A stretch of 64,000 nucleotides of DNA from Pseudomonas sp. GCEP-101 (lineage in GTDB: Bacteria > Pseudomonadota > Gammaproteobacteria > Pseudomonadales > Pseudomonadaceae). Both the position numbers and the translations under genes were made by a program. The first letter of the stretch is position 1. Each line of letters begins with the position of its first letter. The DNA is taken from contig NZ_CP104011.1 in NCBI RefSeq assembly GCF_025133575.1, forward strand, positions 1,054,001 through 1,118,000. Direction: 5' to 3'. The notes beneath the pieces are model-generated. The model made no database searches, was not told the DNA's origin, and worked only from the letters and a program-made list of their open reading frames with translations. Shown piece after piece: positions 46,487 to 57,936 of this stretch.

Positions 46487-47338
46487 TCAACCATTCCCCG
46501 ACTGCTGCACGATCACCGTCTGTGCCGGCATTGGTGCCGGGAAGTCGGTGCCCAGGGCTTCCTTGATGGTGCGGTTGGTGTCGAAGTAGACCTGCCAGTA
46601 GTTGTCGTTGTGGCAGTACGGGCGCACCGCGAGTACCGGGCCGACCAGGTTGAATTCGAGGATTTCCACGTCCACCGGCGGGTCGCTCAGCACATTGGGG
46701 ATCGCCGCGATGCGCTGCTTGAGTACTGCCGCGGCGGCCTGGTAGTCAGCGGCGCCGGAGAGCTGCGCCTTGAGGTCTACGCGGCGGAAGGTGTTGTGGC
46801 TGAAGTTCTGGATGGTGTCGCCGAAGATCTTGTTGTTGCCCACCAGCGTCAGGACGTTGTCCGGGGTGTTGATGGCGGTGGCGAACAGGCCGATTTCCTT
46901 CACGGTGCCGGTGACACCGCCGGCGGAGACGAAGTCGCCGACCTTGAACGGCCGCAGGACGATGATGAAGCCGCCGGCGGCGAGGTTGGCCAGCAGGCCG
47001 GACCAGGCCATGCCGATGGCCAGGCCGATGGCGGCGATCAGCGCGGCGAGGCTGGTGGTCTGCACGCCGAAGTAGCCGAGGATGCCGACGACCAGGAGGA
47101 TGTTCAGGGTGACGGTGATGAAAGAGCCGACGTAGCGCAGAACGGTGGGGTCGACGCTCTGTCGGGCCAGGGCCTTTTCGACCATGTTGACGGCGAAGCT
47201 GATCAGCCAGCGGCCGAGCACCCAGAAGAGGATGGCGACAATGATCTTCACACCGAAGGCGAGCGCGTACTGCGAAACCGTCGCCCACAGTGCGTTGATC
47301 TTCTCCGTACCCACATTGATGATGTTCGTATCGTCCAT
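46487..47338 (-). CDS. mscS: Small-conductance mechanosensitive channel MscS
   Basis: 283 residues, like E. coli MscS (286). Three membrane segments, the last being the pore helix SGLLANLAAGGFIIVLRPFKVGDFV, then the beta domain GTVKEIGLFATAINTPDNVLTLVGNNKIFGDTIQNFS and a C-terminal alpha/beta domain. Opens on osmotic downshock to release solutes. MDDTNIINVG start is chosen; the upstream frame has no homology. Equivalent of PA4925 by order. Confidence 0.95.
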   Translation of the reverse strand: MDDTNIINVGTEKINALWATVSQYALAFGVKIIVAILFWVLGRWLISFAVNMVEKALARQSVDPTVLRYVGSFITVTLNILLVVGILGYFGVQTTSLAALIAAIGLAIGMAWSGLLANLAAGGFIIVLRPFKVGDFVSAGGVTGTVKEIGLFATAINTPDNVLTLVGNNKIFGDTIQNFSHNTFRRVDLKAQLSGAADYQAAAAVLKQRIAAIPNVLSDPPVDVEILEFNLVGPVLAVRPYCHNDNYWQVYFDTNRTIKEALGTDFPAPMPAQTVIVQQSGNG

Positions 47339-47447
47339 GGAAGCGCACCTGCGAGAGAAAGGGACCAGATGAACGCTAGCACGCCCCTGGCCGTTTGCTC
47401 GGTGCAGCACGCAGCCCAGAGCCCTGGCGGGCTCCGGGCCGTTTCCA

Positions 47448-48572
47448 TCAGCAGTCGCCGGGCAGCGAGGCGATCCAGCGGTCGAGCATTTCCAGCCCTT
47501 CGTGGTGCACCAGGGCACGACCCAGCTCGGGCATCATGTCGCCCGGCTTGTCGCTGCCGACGCGGTAGCTGAGCACGGACTTCTGCGGGCTGCCGGGGTG
47601 GATGTCCTCCAGCCGCCCGCCCGTGCCACCGCCCGCGGCCACCGGCGGTTTGCAGACGCCGTAGGCAATGGAGACCGGCGTGTGCGGGTCGAGGTAGAGG
47701 CCGGAGGTTCGCGCGGCGCCCCTGGGGTTGTGGCAGTGCGAGCAGTTGGCATCGAGGTAGCTGCGCGCCTGTTTCTCCAGCGTTTCACCCTCGCGCGGAT
47801 GGCCCCACAGCGCGTTCTGCGGCACCTGCGTCAGCGCCGGCAGGTCCTTGAGGAAGCCGCGCGCCTGCCAGTGCTGCAGCTGGTTGTCGCTGCCTTCGGC
47901 GTAGGCGAAGTCCTTGTTCAGGTGCCGGGCCTTGGGCCCGAGCGGGGCGATGCCGCCGCCCTTCTGTTCGGCGTGACATTCGGAGCACTGGTTGGCGTCT
48001 GGGACCATGTAGGTGAAGGCGGTCTTCCTGCCATCCGCGGCGGTCAACTCCAGCGCCGGGCTGTCGCCGGCCAGTTCCAGGGTCGCTTCGCTCTGGTCGG
48101 CATTCCACACGTAGGGCAACGCCGTCCAACCGCCCTTCTGCCGCACCAGTACACGGGTTTCCACCAGGTGCACCCGGGCCAGGTCGAGCCCGGCCTTGGG
48201 GTCGCGGTCGTCCTGGCTGTTCTGCAGCAGGTTGCCCTGGGCGTCCTTCGGGTAATAGAAGGTCTTGGTCAGCACGGTGCCGACGGGGTAGTCGAAGCGC
48301 TCCTCGGCGTACTGCGCAGCCTGGCCTTCGGGCATCCACACGGTGCGCAGCTTGTGCGCGTAGTCGGTGAACAGCGGGGTGTTGAGATCGTAGGGCAGCA
48401 CCTCGACGGCGGGCGTCAGGTGGCCGTCGGCCAGGTGCAGCATGCCCCAGCCGCTGAGCGTTTCCGGGTAGTCGTCGCCTTCGGGCTGGTAACGCGGCTT
48501 GCTCTGCTGCCCGCACCCGGCCAGGGCAACGGCCAGGGCGAGCGACACCAGGAACGAAGCGGGTTTCATCAT
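47448..48572 (-). CDS. SO2930-family diheme c-type cytochrome lipoprotein
   Basis: 374 residues, lipobox ALAGC (Cys20). Two CxxCH heme sites: CSECH (about residue 197) and CSHCH (about 281). Around them lie conserved segments of the TIGR03806 family (LPYDLNTPLFTDYAHKLRTVWMP, FDYPVGTVLTKTFYYP, PGDMMPELGR). It is always found, as I recall, beside a beta-helix protein of the next family, as here. Exported electron carrier of unknown partner. ATG overlaps the beta-helix gene stop (ATGA, 48569-48572). Confidence 0.88.
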   Translation of the reverse strand: MMKPASFLVSLALAVALAGCGQQSKPRYQPEGDDYPETLSGWGMLHLADGHLTPAVEVLPYDLNTPLFTDYAHKLRTVWMPEGQAAQYAEERFDYPVGTVLTKTFYYPKDAQGNLLQNSQDDRDPKAGLDLARVHLVETRVLVRQKGGWTALPYVWNADQSEATLELAGDSPALELTAADGRKTAFTYMVPDANQCSECHAEQKGGGIAPLGPKARHLNKDFAYAEGSDNQLQHWQARGFLKDLPALTQVPQNALWGHPREGETLEKQARSYLDANCSHCHNPRGAARTSGLYLDPHTPVSIAYGVCKPPVAAGGGTGGRLEDIHPGSPQKSVLSYRVGSDKPGDMMPELGRALVHHEGLEMLDRWIASLPGDC

Positions 48573-49816
48573 GCCTTGTTGCCCTTCTCACCCAGGCCGG
48601 CCTGTTCGATCTTCGGCAGCGGCTTGAGCTTGCAGCGGTGGCTGCTCATGTCGGTGCTGATGTTCTTGTAGCCGTTGGGGCCATCGACGTTGACGATGCC
48701 GGCGTTGCCGTTGTCGATGCAGATGGCCAGGGCCTCGGGCAGCTTGCCGTCGACCAGTTTCTTGTCGTTGAAGTAGCCGTCCCAGAGGATGTCCGGCAGG
48801 CGCCCGGTCAGGCCGAACTGGGCGACCTTGAGGGCTTTCAGCTCCAGGTGATCGGGGCTGTCGCCGCCCGGGCCGAAGGTGTTGCCGTGGATGAAGATGC
48901 CTTCGGGATAGGGGTCGAAGTTCGGCTGCGTGGCCTTGTCCGAGTAGTTGGTGCTGAAGTAGCTGCTGATGATGACGTTGGCGGTTTTGTGGTTGCCGAT
49001 CTTGTTGTTGAAGATCTCCACGTCGTCGTTGGAGTTCACCACCACGCCGGAGCCGGCCGGCACGCTGGCCACCGGCGTGCCCTTGTGGCCGAAGTTCTCG
49101 TGGTTGTTGCCCTGCACGTCGTTGTCGAAGACGCGGGTGCCGCGCCCCGGCTGCTGCAGGTTGGGCATGTTGAAGACGAGGATGCCGCCGGTGTTGTCGG
49201 TGGCGACGTTGTTGTAGACGTCGGCGCCAATGGTGTTCTCGATCTCGATGCCGGCGACGTTGCGCTCGGCGCGGTTGTTGCGAACGATCACGTTGCGCGA
49301 CTGGCCGACGTAGATGCCCGAGTCCGAGGCGCCGATGGCGACGTTGCCTTCGAGCAGGGTGTTCTCGGTCTGTACCGGGTAGATGCCGTAGCCGCCATTC
49401 TCGGTGGAGGCGCCATTGGTCCACTCGGTGCGGATGTTGCGGATGACGATGTTCTTGCCGCCGATGACCTTCAGGCCGTCGCCCTTGGTGTCTTCGATGG
49501 CGAGGTTCTCCAGGGTGAAGTCGGAGGCGTCGACGAACAGCCCTTCGGCGCCGGCCTTCTGGTTCTTGAAGCTCAGGATGGTCTTGTCCATGCCAGCGCC
49601 GCGGATGGTCACCCCATCGACCTTCAGGCTCAGGCTGCGATCCAGGTGGTAGGTGCCGGCGGGAATGTCGATCACGTCGCCCGCCTTGGCCTTGATCAGG
49701 CGGGCCTGCAGATCCTTCTGGAAATCGGCGCTGACGGCGGCGGTGGGCTTGTCGCCTTCGCCGCAGGCGGCCAGGGCAACGGAGAATGCGAGAAGGGACA
49801 GGGTGGCGAGACGCAT
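48569..49816 (-). CDS. Parallel beta-helix repeat lipoprotein
   Basis: 415 residues, lipobox VALAAC (Cys18). After a short linker, the PbH1-type right-handed beta-helix runs from about residue 50 to 300, with ladder units such as TIRGAGMDKTILSF, FTLENLAIEDTKGDGLKV, NVIVRNNRAERNVAGIEIE and ADVYNNVATDNTGGILVF. Such folds bind polysaccharides or act as lyases, but no lyase catalytic pattern is evident. Translationally coupled to the diheme cytochrome that follows; function unknown. Confidence 0.87.
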   Translation of the reverse strand: MRLATLSLLAFSVALAACGEGDKPTAAVSADFQKDLQARLIKAKAGDVIDIPAGTYHLDRSLSLKVDGVTIRGAGMDKTILSFKNQKAGAEGLFVDASDFTLENLAIEDTKGDGLKVIGGKNIVIRNIRTEWTNGASTENGGYGIYPVQTENTLLEGNVAIGASDSGIYVGQSRNVIVRNNRAERNVAGIEIENTIGADVYNNVATDNTGGILVFNMPNLQQPGRGTRVFDNDVQGNNHENFGHKGTPVASVPAGSGVVVNSNDDVEIFNNKIGNHKTANVIISSYFSTNYSDKATQPNFDPYPEGIFIHGNTFGPGGDSPDHLELKALKVAQFGLTGRLPDILWDGYFNDKKLVDGKLPEALAICIDNGNAGIVNVDGPNGYKNISTDMSSHRCKLKPLPKIEQAGLGEKGNKA

Positions 49817-49995
49817 GGCGGGCTCCGGTCTTGTTCTTATGATATGGAACTATCGTACCAACTAAGCCCGAGAATACTCCTACATCCCGCGCCACGCCAG
49901 CCCTTCAGACACTTCGCACTTTGATTGATTGGCGTCACGGTTTCGCGGTGGCGGATCGGGATGATCTGCGCTTCCACCCCCGAAGGAGTGCACGG

Positions 49996-50406
49996 ATGAG
50001 CTTCATGCCCTGGAACGACGAGTTCGTCATCGGAATCGAGCGGATCGATGCACAGCACCGCTGGCTGGTCGACCTCACCAATGCGCTGCATGACCGGCTG
50101 CAAGGCAGGGACGACCAGGGCCCGCCCATCGGCGAACTGCTGGAGCAACTGGTGGAATACACGATGAACCATTTCATCGTCGAGGAGGTGCTGTTCCAGC
50201 GCCTGGGCTACCCGGAGGAGGAGGCGCACCGGGCCGAGCATGATCGCTTCAACCGGCAGATCATCGACCTGCTGTACCGCCACGAGGATGGCGAGGCGGT
50301 CTCGCTGCAGGCGCTGGAACTGCTCAAGGCCTGGCTGACGCACCACATCCTCAAGGTGGACAAGGCCTACGTCGGCTTCTTCCAGCAAAAAGGCGTGACC
50401 GCCTAG
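49996..50406 (+). CDS. Bacteriohemerythrin
   Basis: 136 residues. The seven di-iron ligands are in place: H21, H59, E63, H78, H82, H117 and D122 (segments DAQHRWLV, NHFIVEE, EAHRAEHDRF, THHILKVD). Stand-alone, no MCP or GGDEF domain, so probably oxygen storage or delivery. GAAGGAG lies seven bases before the ATG at 49996; a longer in-frame start lacks it. Divergent from the beta-helix gene. Confidence 0.95.
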   Translation: MSFMPWNDEFVIGIERIDAQHRWLVDLTNALHDRLQGRDDQGPPIGELLEQLVEYTMNHFIVEEVLFQRLGYPEEEAHRAEHDRFNRQIIDLLYRHEDGEAVSLQALELLKAWLTHHILKVDKAYVGFFQQKGVTA

Positions 50407-50420
50407 CGGCCACGCCTTTT
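50386..50420. terminator. Bidirectional terminator between the hemerythrin gene and ygiQ
   Basis: AAAAAGGCGTG...CACGCCTTTT with an inner CCGC/GCGG pair; the left arm overlaps the hemerythrin stop region. Confidence 0.8.
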
Positions 50421-50442
50421 CTCGCCCCCAGCTGACCGCGAC

Positions 50443-52692
<2,250 letters not shown>

Positions 52693-52908
52693 CACGGGCA
52701 CCGGGTATCTCTAAGTAGGTATCGCGGAAAAACGCGGGCGCGGAATATAGCACAAAAAGTGTACAAATTCGACCAGCGTGCTCAGATTTAACGGGGATTG
52801 GCCGGCGATTCAACCGGACGGTAGATTGCCAATGCCATCATCTGGCTATACTTCAGCCACTATCCGCAGTACGCCTGGCCAGCCGGCCAAGGCCAGGGAG
52901 TGCCTGTC

Positions 52909-54801
52909 GTGCGTCGTGCTTTCGTGCTGTTGCTTACCCTGCTGTTCTGCCACACGGCGCTCGCCTTCGAACTGGACGACAAGGCCAGCGGCGCCTGGCT
53001 CAACGATCACCTCGAACTGCTCCAGGAACAGGCGGGGCCGCTGTCGCTGGACGCCGTGCGTGGCAGCCGCGACTTCGTCCCCGCCAACGGCCGCACCAGC
53101 GTCGGCCAAAGCCCCAGCGGCTGGTGGCTGCGCCTGGATCTCGATCGCCGCACGTCGCCGCCGGGGGGCTGGTGGCTGGAGGTGGACGCGGTCAACCTGC
53201 AGGACCTGCGCCTGTACCTGCCCGACGACGCGGGCGCCTACCGGGAAGTCCGTTCAGGCGAAGCCGTGCCCTTCGCCCAGGGCCGCGACCGCGACTACCG
53301 CCGCCCGGTCTTCCACCTGCCCGAGGGCACCGGACCGGTTCGCCTGTATGCCCGCGTCTACGATCCGGGGGGCAACTCCTTCCCGCTGCGCATCTGGTCG
53401 CTGGATGACCTGCAGGACCACCGCGCCGACACCAGCCTGTTCCTGGGCTTCATCTACGGCCTGATCGCCGCCCTGCTGGTGTACAACCTGTTCATCCTGC
53501 TGACCCTGCGCGACCCGGCGTACTTCTGGTACGTGCTGACGACCGCCAGCGCCCTGCTCTTCAGCCTGGGGATGAGCGGCCACGGCTTCGAGTACTTCTG
53601 GCCCGACCATCCGGTGCCCTGGTGGCTGGACCGCATCACCCTGCCCTCGCTCTGGGGCCTGTGCGTGCACCGCTTCACCATCACCCTGCTGCAGACCCGC
53701 CGCCACGTGCGCTGGTCGCACTGGCTGCTGAACCTGAACTGCGCGCTGTACCTGCTGACCATCGTCCTCGGCGCCCTGCACCTGCGCGGCGTGGCCAGCT
53801 GGATGCTGGTGGTGATCACCCTGATCGGCGTGCCGGCGGCCCTGGGCGGCGCCCTGGTGCGCTGGCGCCAGGGATCGTTCCCGGCCTTCCTCTACCTGCT
53901 CGGCTTCGGCCTGGTGCTGACCAGCGTGAGTGTCTCCGTGCTGCGCGCCACCGGCCTGGTGCAGCCCTCGCCGCTGACCTCGTACGTCTTCCCCATCGCC
54001 GTGGCCATGGAGTCGGTCCTGTTCTCCTTCGCCCTCACCTCGCGCATCCAGGGCCTGAAACGCGAGCGCGCGCAGGCGCTGGAACAGGCGGACCGGGAGA
54101 AGAGCGCGCGCCTGACGCTGATGCAGAGCGCCCAGCACGACCTGGCCAAGGCCGTGGCCGAGCGCACCGCCGAACTGACCCAGAGCAACCAGCTGCTGCG
54201 CGAGCGCGAAGTCCAGCTGCAGCACGCCGCGCATTACGACCCGCTGACCGGCCTGCCGAACCGGCGCTACCTGGTGGAGCACGCCGAGCACGCCCTGGCC
54301 AATGCCCAGCAGAATGGCGAAACCCTGGCGCTGATGCTGATCGACCTCGACCACTTCAAGCCGATCAACGACAGCCACGGCCACGATGCTGGCGACTTCA
54401 TGCTGCAGAACGTAGGCAATCGCCTGCGCCAGTGCGTGCGCGGCAGCGATTGCGTGGCGCGCCTGGGCGGCGACGAGTTCGCGGCGTTGATCGCAGGCCC
54501 GGATGCCGAGGGCCACGCCAAGGAGATCGCCTGCCGCATCCTCAACGAGCTGTCGCGCCCGGTGCAGTTCGACAACCTGGAACTGCGCGTCACGCCGAGC
54601 ATCGGCGTGGCCATCTACCCCAGCCACGCGATGCAGTTCAGCAAGCTGTACAAGGCCGCCGACCAGGCGCTCTACGACGTGAAGGGCAACGGCCGGGCGG
54701 CCTACGCCATGGCCAGCGAGGCCGGCGGCGAAACCAGCGAGCTCTGGCCGGAAAAAGAATGGCTGGAGAACGAACGGCTGGAAAGCGAAGACCGCGCCTG
54801 A
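52909..54801 (+). CDS. Membrane diguanylate cyclase with 7TMR-DISM sensor
   Basis: 630 residues. Signal peptide, periplasmic 7TMR-DISMED2 sensor (about 25-165, carbohydrate-module-like), seven membrane helices (about 180-385), a coiled-coil linker (LKRERAQALEQADREKSARL) and a GGDEF domain. The active site is intact GGDEF (near 520-524) in ARLGGDEFAAL, with the allosteric I-site RGSD five residues before it, so it should make cyclic di-GMP and be product-inhibited. Start is the GTG at 52909, well spaced from AGGGAG; a GTG at 52900 overlaps it. Confidence 0.93.
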   Translation: MRRAFVLLLTLLFCHTALAFELDDKASGAWLNDHLELLQEQAGPLSLDAVRGSRDFVPANGRTSVGQSPSGWWLRLDLDRRTSPPGGWWLEVDAVNLQDLRLYLPDDAGAYREVRSGEAVPFAQGRDRDYRRPVFHLPEGTGPVRLYARVYDPGGNSFPLRIWSLDDLQDHRADTSLFLGFIYGLIAALLVYNLFILLTLRDPAYFWYVLTTASALLFSLGMSGHGFEYFWPDHPVPWWLDRITLPSLWGLCVHRFTITLLQTRRHVRWSHWLLNLNCALYLLTIVLGALHLRGVASWMLVVITLIGVPAALGGALVRWRQGSFPAFLYLLGFGLVLTSVSVSVLRATGLVQPSPLTSYVFPIAVAMESVLFSFALTSRIQGLKRERAQALEQADREKSARLTLMQSAQHDLAKAVAERTAELTQSNQLLREREVQLQHAAHYDPLTGLPNRRYLVEHAEHALANAQQNGETLALMLIDLDHFKPINDSHGHDAGDFMLQNVGNRLRQCVRGSDCVARLGGDEFAALIAGPDAEGHAKEIACRILNELSRPVQFDNLELRVTPSIGVAIYPSHAMQFSKLYKAADQALYDVKGNGRAAYAMASEAGGETSELWPEKEWLENERLESEDRA

Positions 54802-55878
54802 TCAGCTGCGGTAGCGGCGTGGCACGCGGGCGGTGACCTTGGTCAGCAACTCGTAGCCGATGGTCCCGGCGTGGGCTGCGACCTCATCCACCGGCAGGTT
54901 GGCGCCCCACAGCTCGACGCGATCGCCCACGGCGGCGCCGGGAAGGTCGGTCAGGTCCACCGCCAGCATGTCCATGGACACGCGCCCGGCCAGCGGCGCG
55001 CGCTGGCCATCCACCAGCAGCGGCGTGCCGCTGGGCGCGTGCCGCGGGTACCCGTCGGCGTAGCCGCAACTCACGGTGCCGATGCGCGACGGCCGCTCGG
55101 CCACCCAGGTAGCGCCATAGCCGACGCTCTCCCCCACCGCGACCTCGCGCACCGCGATGAGCTGCGCCTCCAGGCTCATGGCCGGGCGCAGGCCCAGTTC
55201 GGCGGCGCCGATGTCGGCAAAGGGCGTGGCGCCATAGAGCATGATGCCGGGCCGCACCCAGTCCATGTGCGCGGCGGGAATGGTCAGCACGGCGGCGGAA
55301 TTGGCCAGCGAGCGCAGGTCGAAGTCCAGGTCCAGCACGCTGAGGAAGCAGGCCACCTGGTCCTCGGTCAGCTCGTCGCCGCGCAGGTCGGCATTGGCGA
55401 AGTGGCTCATCAGGTTCAGCTCGGCCACCTGGGGCGCCTGGCGCAGACGCGGATGCCAGTCACGCAGCGCTGCGGGCGAGAAGCCCAGGCGGTGCATGCC
55501 CGAATCCAGCTTCATCCACACGTTGAGCGCGCTGGGCAACTGCGCGGCGAGCAGCGCCTGGGCCTGCTCGGGGCCTTGCACCGCGACGTCCAGGCGCAGT
55601 TGTGCGGCGATCAGGTACTCCGCCGGCTCGAAGCAGCCCTCCAGCAGCAGGATGCGCGCGCCGGCGTGCAGGGCGCGCACCTCGGCGGCTTCCTCCAGGC
55701 AGGCCACGGCAAAACCATCGGCCTCGTCGTGCAGGCAGCTCACCACCTCCCGCGCGCCATGCCCGTAGGCATTCGCCTTGACCACCGCGAAGGCTTCGCG
55801 TCCGGGCGCACAGCGCTTGGCGAGGGCGTAATTGTGGCGAATGGCGGCAAGATCGACGTGGGCGACGAGCGGGCGCAT
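54802..55878 (-). CDS. alr: Alanine racemase
   Basis: 358 residues, fold type III PLP enzyme. PLP lysine K34 in AVVKANAYGHG, catalytic Tyr in VGYGATWV, MDWVRPGIMLYGATP and SMDMLAVDLTDLP all present. Makes D-alanine for peptidoglycan. Abuts the diguanylate cyclase stop. Equivalent of PA4930, downstream of dnaB. Confidence 0.97.
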   Translation of the reverse strand: MRPLVAHVDLAAIRHNYALAKRCAPGREAFAVVKANAYGHGAREVVSCLHDEADGFAVACLEEAAEVRALHAGARILLLEGCFEPAEYLIAAQLRLDVAVQGPEQAQALLAAQLPSALNVWMKLDSGMHRLGFSPAALRDWHPRLRQAPQVAELNLMSHFANADLRGDELTEDQVACFLSVLDLDFDLRSLANSAAVLTIPAAHMDWVRPGIMLYGATPFADIGAAELGLRPAMSLEAQLIAVREVAVGESVGYGATWVAERPSRIGTVSCGYADGYPRHAPSGTPLLVDGQRAPLAGRVSMDMLAVDLTDLPGAAVGDRVELWGANLPVDEVAAHAGTIGYELLTKVTARVPRRYRS

Positions 55879-55894
55879 GGCGGCCTCTGCAATG

Positions 55895-55924
55895 AAAACG
55901 GGCGCCTATCTTAAGGCGCCCGTC
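55895..55924 (-). terminator. Terminator of dnaB
   Basis: On the minus strand ACGGGCGCC, eight-base loop, GGCGCCCGTTTTC, 23 bases past the dnaB stop. Confidence 0.85.
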
Positions 55925-55946
55925 GGTCACGCGGAATGCGGCATCG

Positions 55947-57341
55947 TTACTCGTCTTCGAAGTTGTACATGCCGGGCGCGAGGTTCTCGAAGCGGCTGTA
56001 GCGACCGAGGAAGGCGACGCGCACGGTGCCGATGGGGCCGTTACGCTGCTTGCCGATGATGATCTCGGCCACGCCCTTGAACTCGGTTTCCGGGTGATAC
56101 ACCTCGTCGCGGTAGACGAACATGATCACGTCGGCGTCCTGCTCGATCGCGCCGGATTCGCGCAGGTCAGAGTTCACCGGGCGTTTGTTGGGGCGCTGTT
56201 CCAGCGAGCGGTTGAGCTGGGAAAGCGCCACCACCGGGCAGTTGAACTCCTTCGCCAGCGCCTTGAGCGAGCGGGAGATCTCGGAAATCTCGTTGGTGCG
56301 GTTGTCGCCGGCGGAACCGGGGATCTGCATCAACTGCAGGTAGTCGACCATGATCATGCCGATCTCGCCGTGCTCGCGGGCCAGGCGGCGCGTGCGCGCG
56401 CGCATTTCCGACGGGGAGATGCCCGCGGTATCGTCGATGAACAGCTTGCGGTCGCTGAGCAGGTTCACCGCCGAGGTCAGGCGCGGCCAATCCTCGTCGT
56501 CCAGCTTGCCGGTCCGCACCTTGGTCTGGTCGATGCGACCGAGCGAGGCGAGCATACGCATCACGATGGAGTCGGAGGGCATTTCCAGGGAGTACACCAG
56601 GATCGCCTTGTCGCTGCGCATCAGGGCGTTCTCCACCAGGTTCATGGCGAAGGTGGTCTTACCCATGGACGGTCGGCCGGCGACGATGATCAGGTCCGAC
56701 GGCTGCAGGCCGCTGGTCTTCTCGTCGAGATCGGTGAAGCCGGTGGTGACACCGGTCAGCGCATCGGAGGTGTTGAACAGGTGGTCGATGCGGTCGATGG
56801 TCTTGACCAGGATATCGCCGATGCCCACCGGACCGCCGGTCTTGGGCCGCGCTTCGGCGATCTCGAAGATCTTGCGCTCGGCTTCGTCGAGCACTTCGTT
56901 GGCGCTGCGTCCCTCGGGGTTGAAGGCGCTGTCGGCGATGTCGCTGCTGATGCCGATCAGCTGCCGCAGCGTGGCGCGCTCGCGGATGATGCCCGCATAG
57001 GCCTTGATGTTCGCCACCGAGGGCGTGTTCTTCGCCAGCTCCGCGAGATACGCAAGACCGCCCACCTGGGACAGTTGCCCTTCGCGCTCGAGCTGTTCGG
57101 AAAGGGTCACCACGTCGATCGGCTGGTTGGCTTCGGCGAGCTTGTAGACGGCGCGGAAGATCAGGCGATGGTCATGACGATAGAAGTCGCCATCGGACAC
57201 GGCGTCGGAGACGCGTTCCCAGGCGTTGTTGTCGAGCATCAGACCACCCAGCACCGCCTGTTCGGCTTCGATCGAGTGCGGCGGCACCTTGAGGGAAGCA
57301 GTCTGCAGGTCGTATTGCTCGGGGATGGTGATGTCGTTCAT
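55947..57341 (-). CDS. dnaB: Replicative DNA helicase DnaB
   Basis: 464 residues, normal length with no intein. N-terminal domain (SIEAEQAVLGGLMLDN), DnaG-interacting linker, RecA-like motor with Walker A GRPSMGKTTFAMN, Walker B MIMVDYLQLMQ, and ALSQLNRSLEQRPNKRPVNSDLRESG. Hexameric replication fork helicase. It stands between the ribosomal operon and alr as in PAO1 (PA4931). Confidence 0.98.
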   Translation of the reverse strand: MNDITIPEQYDLQTASLKVPPHSIEAEQAVLGGLMLDNNAWERVSDAVSDGDFYRHDHRLIFRAVYKLAEANQPIDVVTLSEQLEREGQLSQVGGLAYLAELAKNTPSVANIKAYAGIIRERATLRQLIGISSDIADSAFNPEGRSANEVLDEAERKIFEIAEARPKTGGPVGIGDILVKTIDRIDHLFNTSDALTGVTTGFTDLDEKTSGLQPSDLIIVAGRPSMGKTTFAMNLVENALMRSDKAILVYSLEMPSDSIVMRMLASLGRIDQTKVRTGKLDDEDWPRLTSAVNLLSDRKLFIDDTAGISPSEMRARTRRLAREHGEIGMIMVDYLQLMQIPGSAGDNRTNEISEISRSLKALAKEFNCPVVALSQLNRSLEQRPNKRPVNSDLRESGAIEQDADVIMFVYRDEVYHPETEFKGVAEIIIGKQRNGPIGTVRVAFLGRYSRFENLAPGMYNFEDE

Positions 57342-57369
57342 GGGCTCTACGTGTTGAATGAAACGGCGG

Positions 57370-57409
57370 AAAAAACAAAGGGCACGGACCGAGGATCGGC
57401 ACCGTGCCC
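57370..57409 (-). terminator. Terminator of the rpsF-rplI operon
   Basis: On the minus strand GGGCACGG, 14-base loop with an inner pair, CCGTGCCC followed by TTTGTTTTTT, between rplI and dnaB. Confidence 0.88.
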
Positions 57410-57468
57410 ATTGTTATTGGACTGATTCACCCAGGCAAGCCGTGTGAATCGTCCTAGCGACGGATCGC

Positions 57469-57915
57469 TTACTCGGCGACTACAACCACGTGCAGGGTTG
57501 CATCAACATCCATGTGCAGTTGCACTTCGATGTTGTATTCGCCTACAGCGCGCAGGGCGCCGTCGGGCAGGCGAACTTCGCTCTTTTCCAGCGGGTAACC
57601 GGCAGCCGAAACGGCGTCGGCGATGTCGCGGGTGCCGATCGAACCGAACAGTTTGCCTTCGTCGCCAGCGTGGGCGCCGATGGTCACGATCAGTTCGGAC
57701 AGCTGGGCAGCACGAGCTTCGGCAGCGGCTTTTTTCTCAGCAGCGGCTTTTTCCAGCTCTGCGCGGCGCTCTTCGAAAGCAGCGACGTTGGCAGCGGTGG
57801 CAGCGGTGGCTTTGCCCTGCGGCAGCAGGTAGTTACGGGCGTAACCGCCCTTTACGTTCAGCTTGTCGCCCAGGTTGCCCAGTTTGGCGATCTTTTCCAG
57901 CAGGATGACTTCCAT
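57469..57915 (-). CDS. rplI: 50S ribosomal protein L9
   Basis: 148 residues. [36 protein letters not shown] is the L9 signature, followed by the long connecting helix ([21 protein letters not shown]) and the C-terminal domain. Last gene of the rpsF-rpsR-DUF2232-rplI operon. Confidence 0.98.
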   Translation of the reverse strand: MEVILLEKIAKLGNLGDKLNVKGGYARNYLLPQGKATAATAANVAAFEERRAELEKAAAEKKAAAEARAAQLSELIVTIGAHAGDEGKLFGSIGTRDIADAVSAAGYPLEKSEVRLPDGALRAVGEYNIEVQLHMDVDATLHVVVVAE

Positions 57916-57936
57916 TTGAGTCTTACCTCTTAACTT

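Noticed and set aside
55947..57341. Intein in DnaB
   Set aside because: DnaB is a frequent intein host, but the frame is continuous at 464 codons with normal motif spacing.
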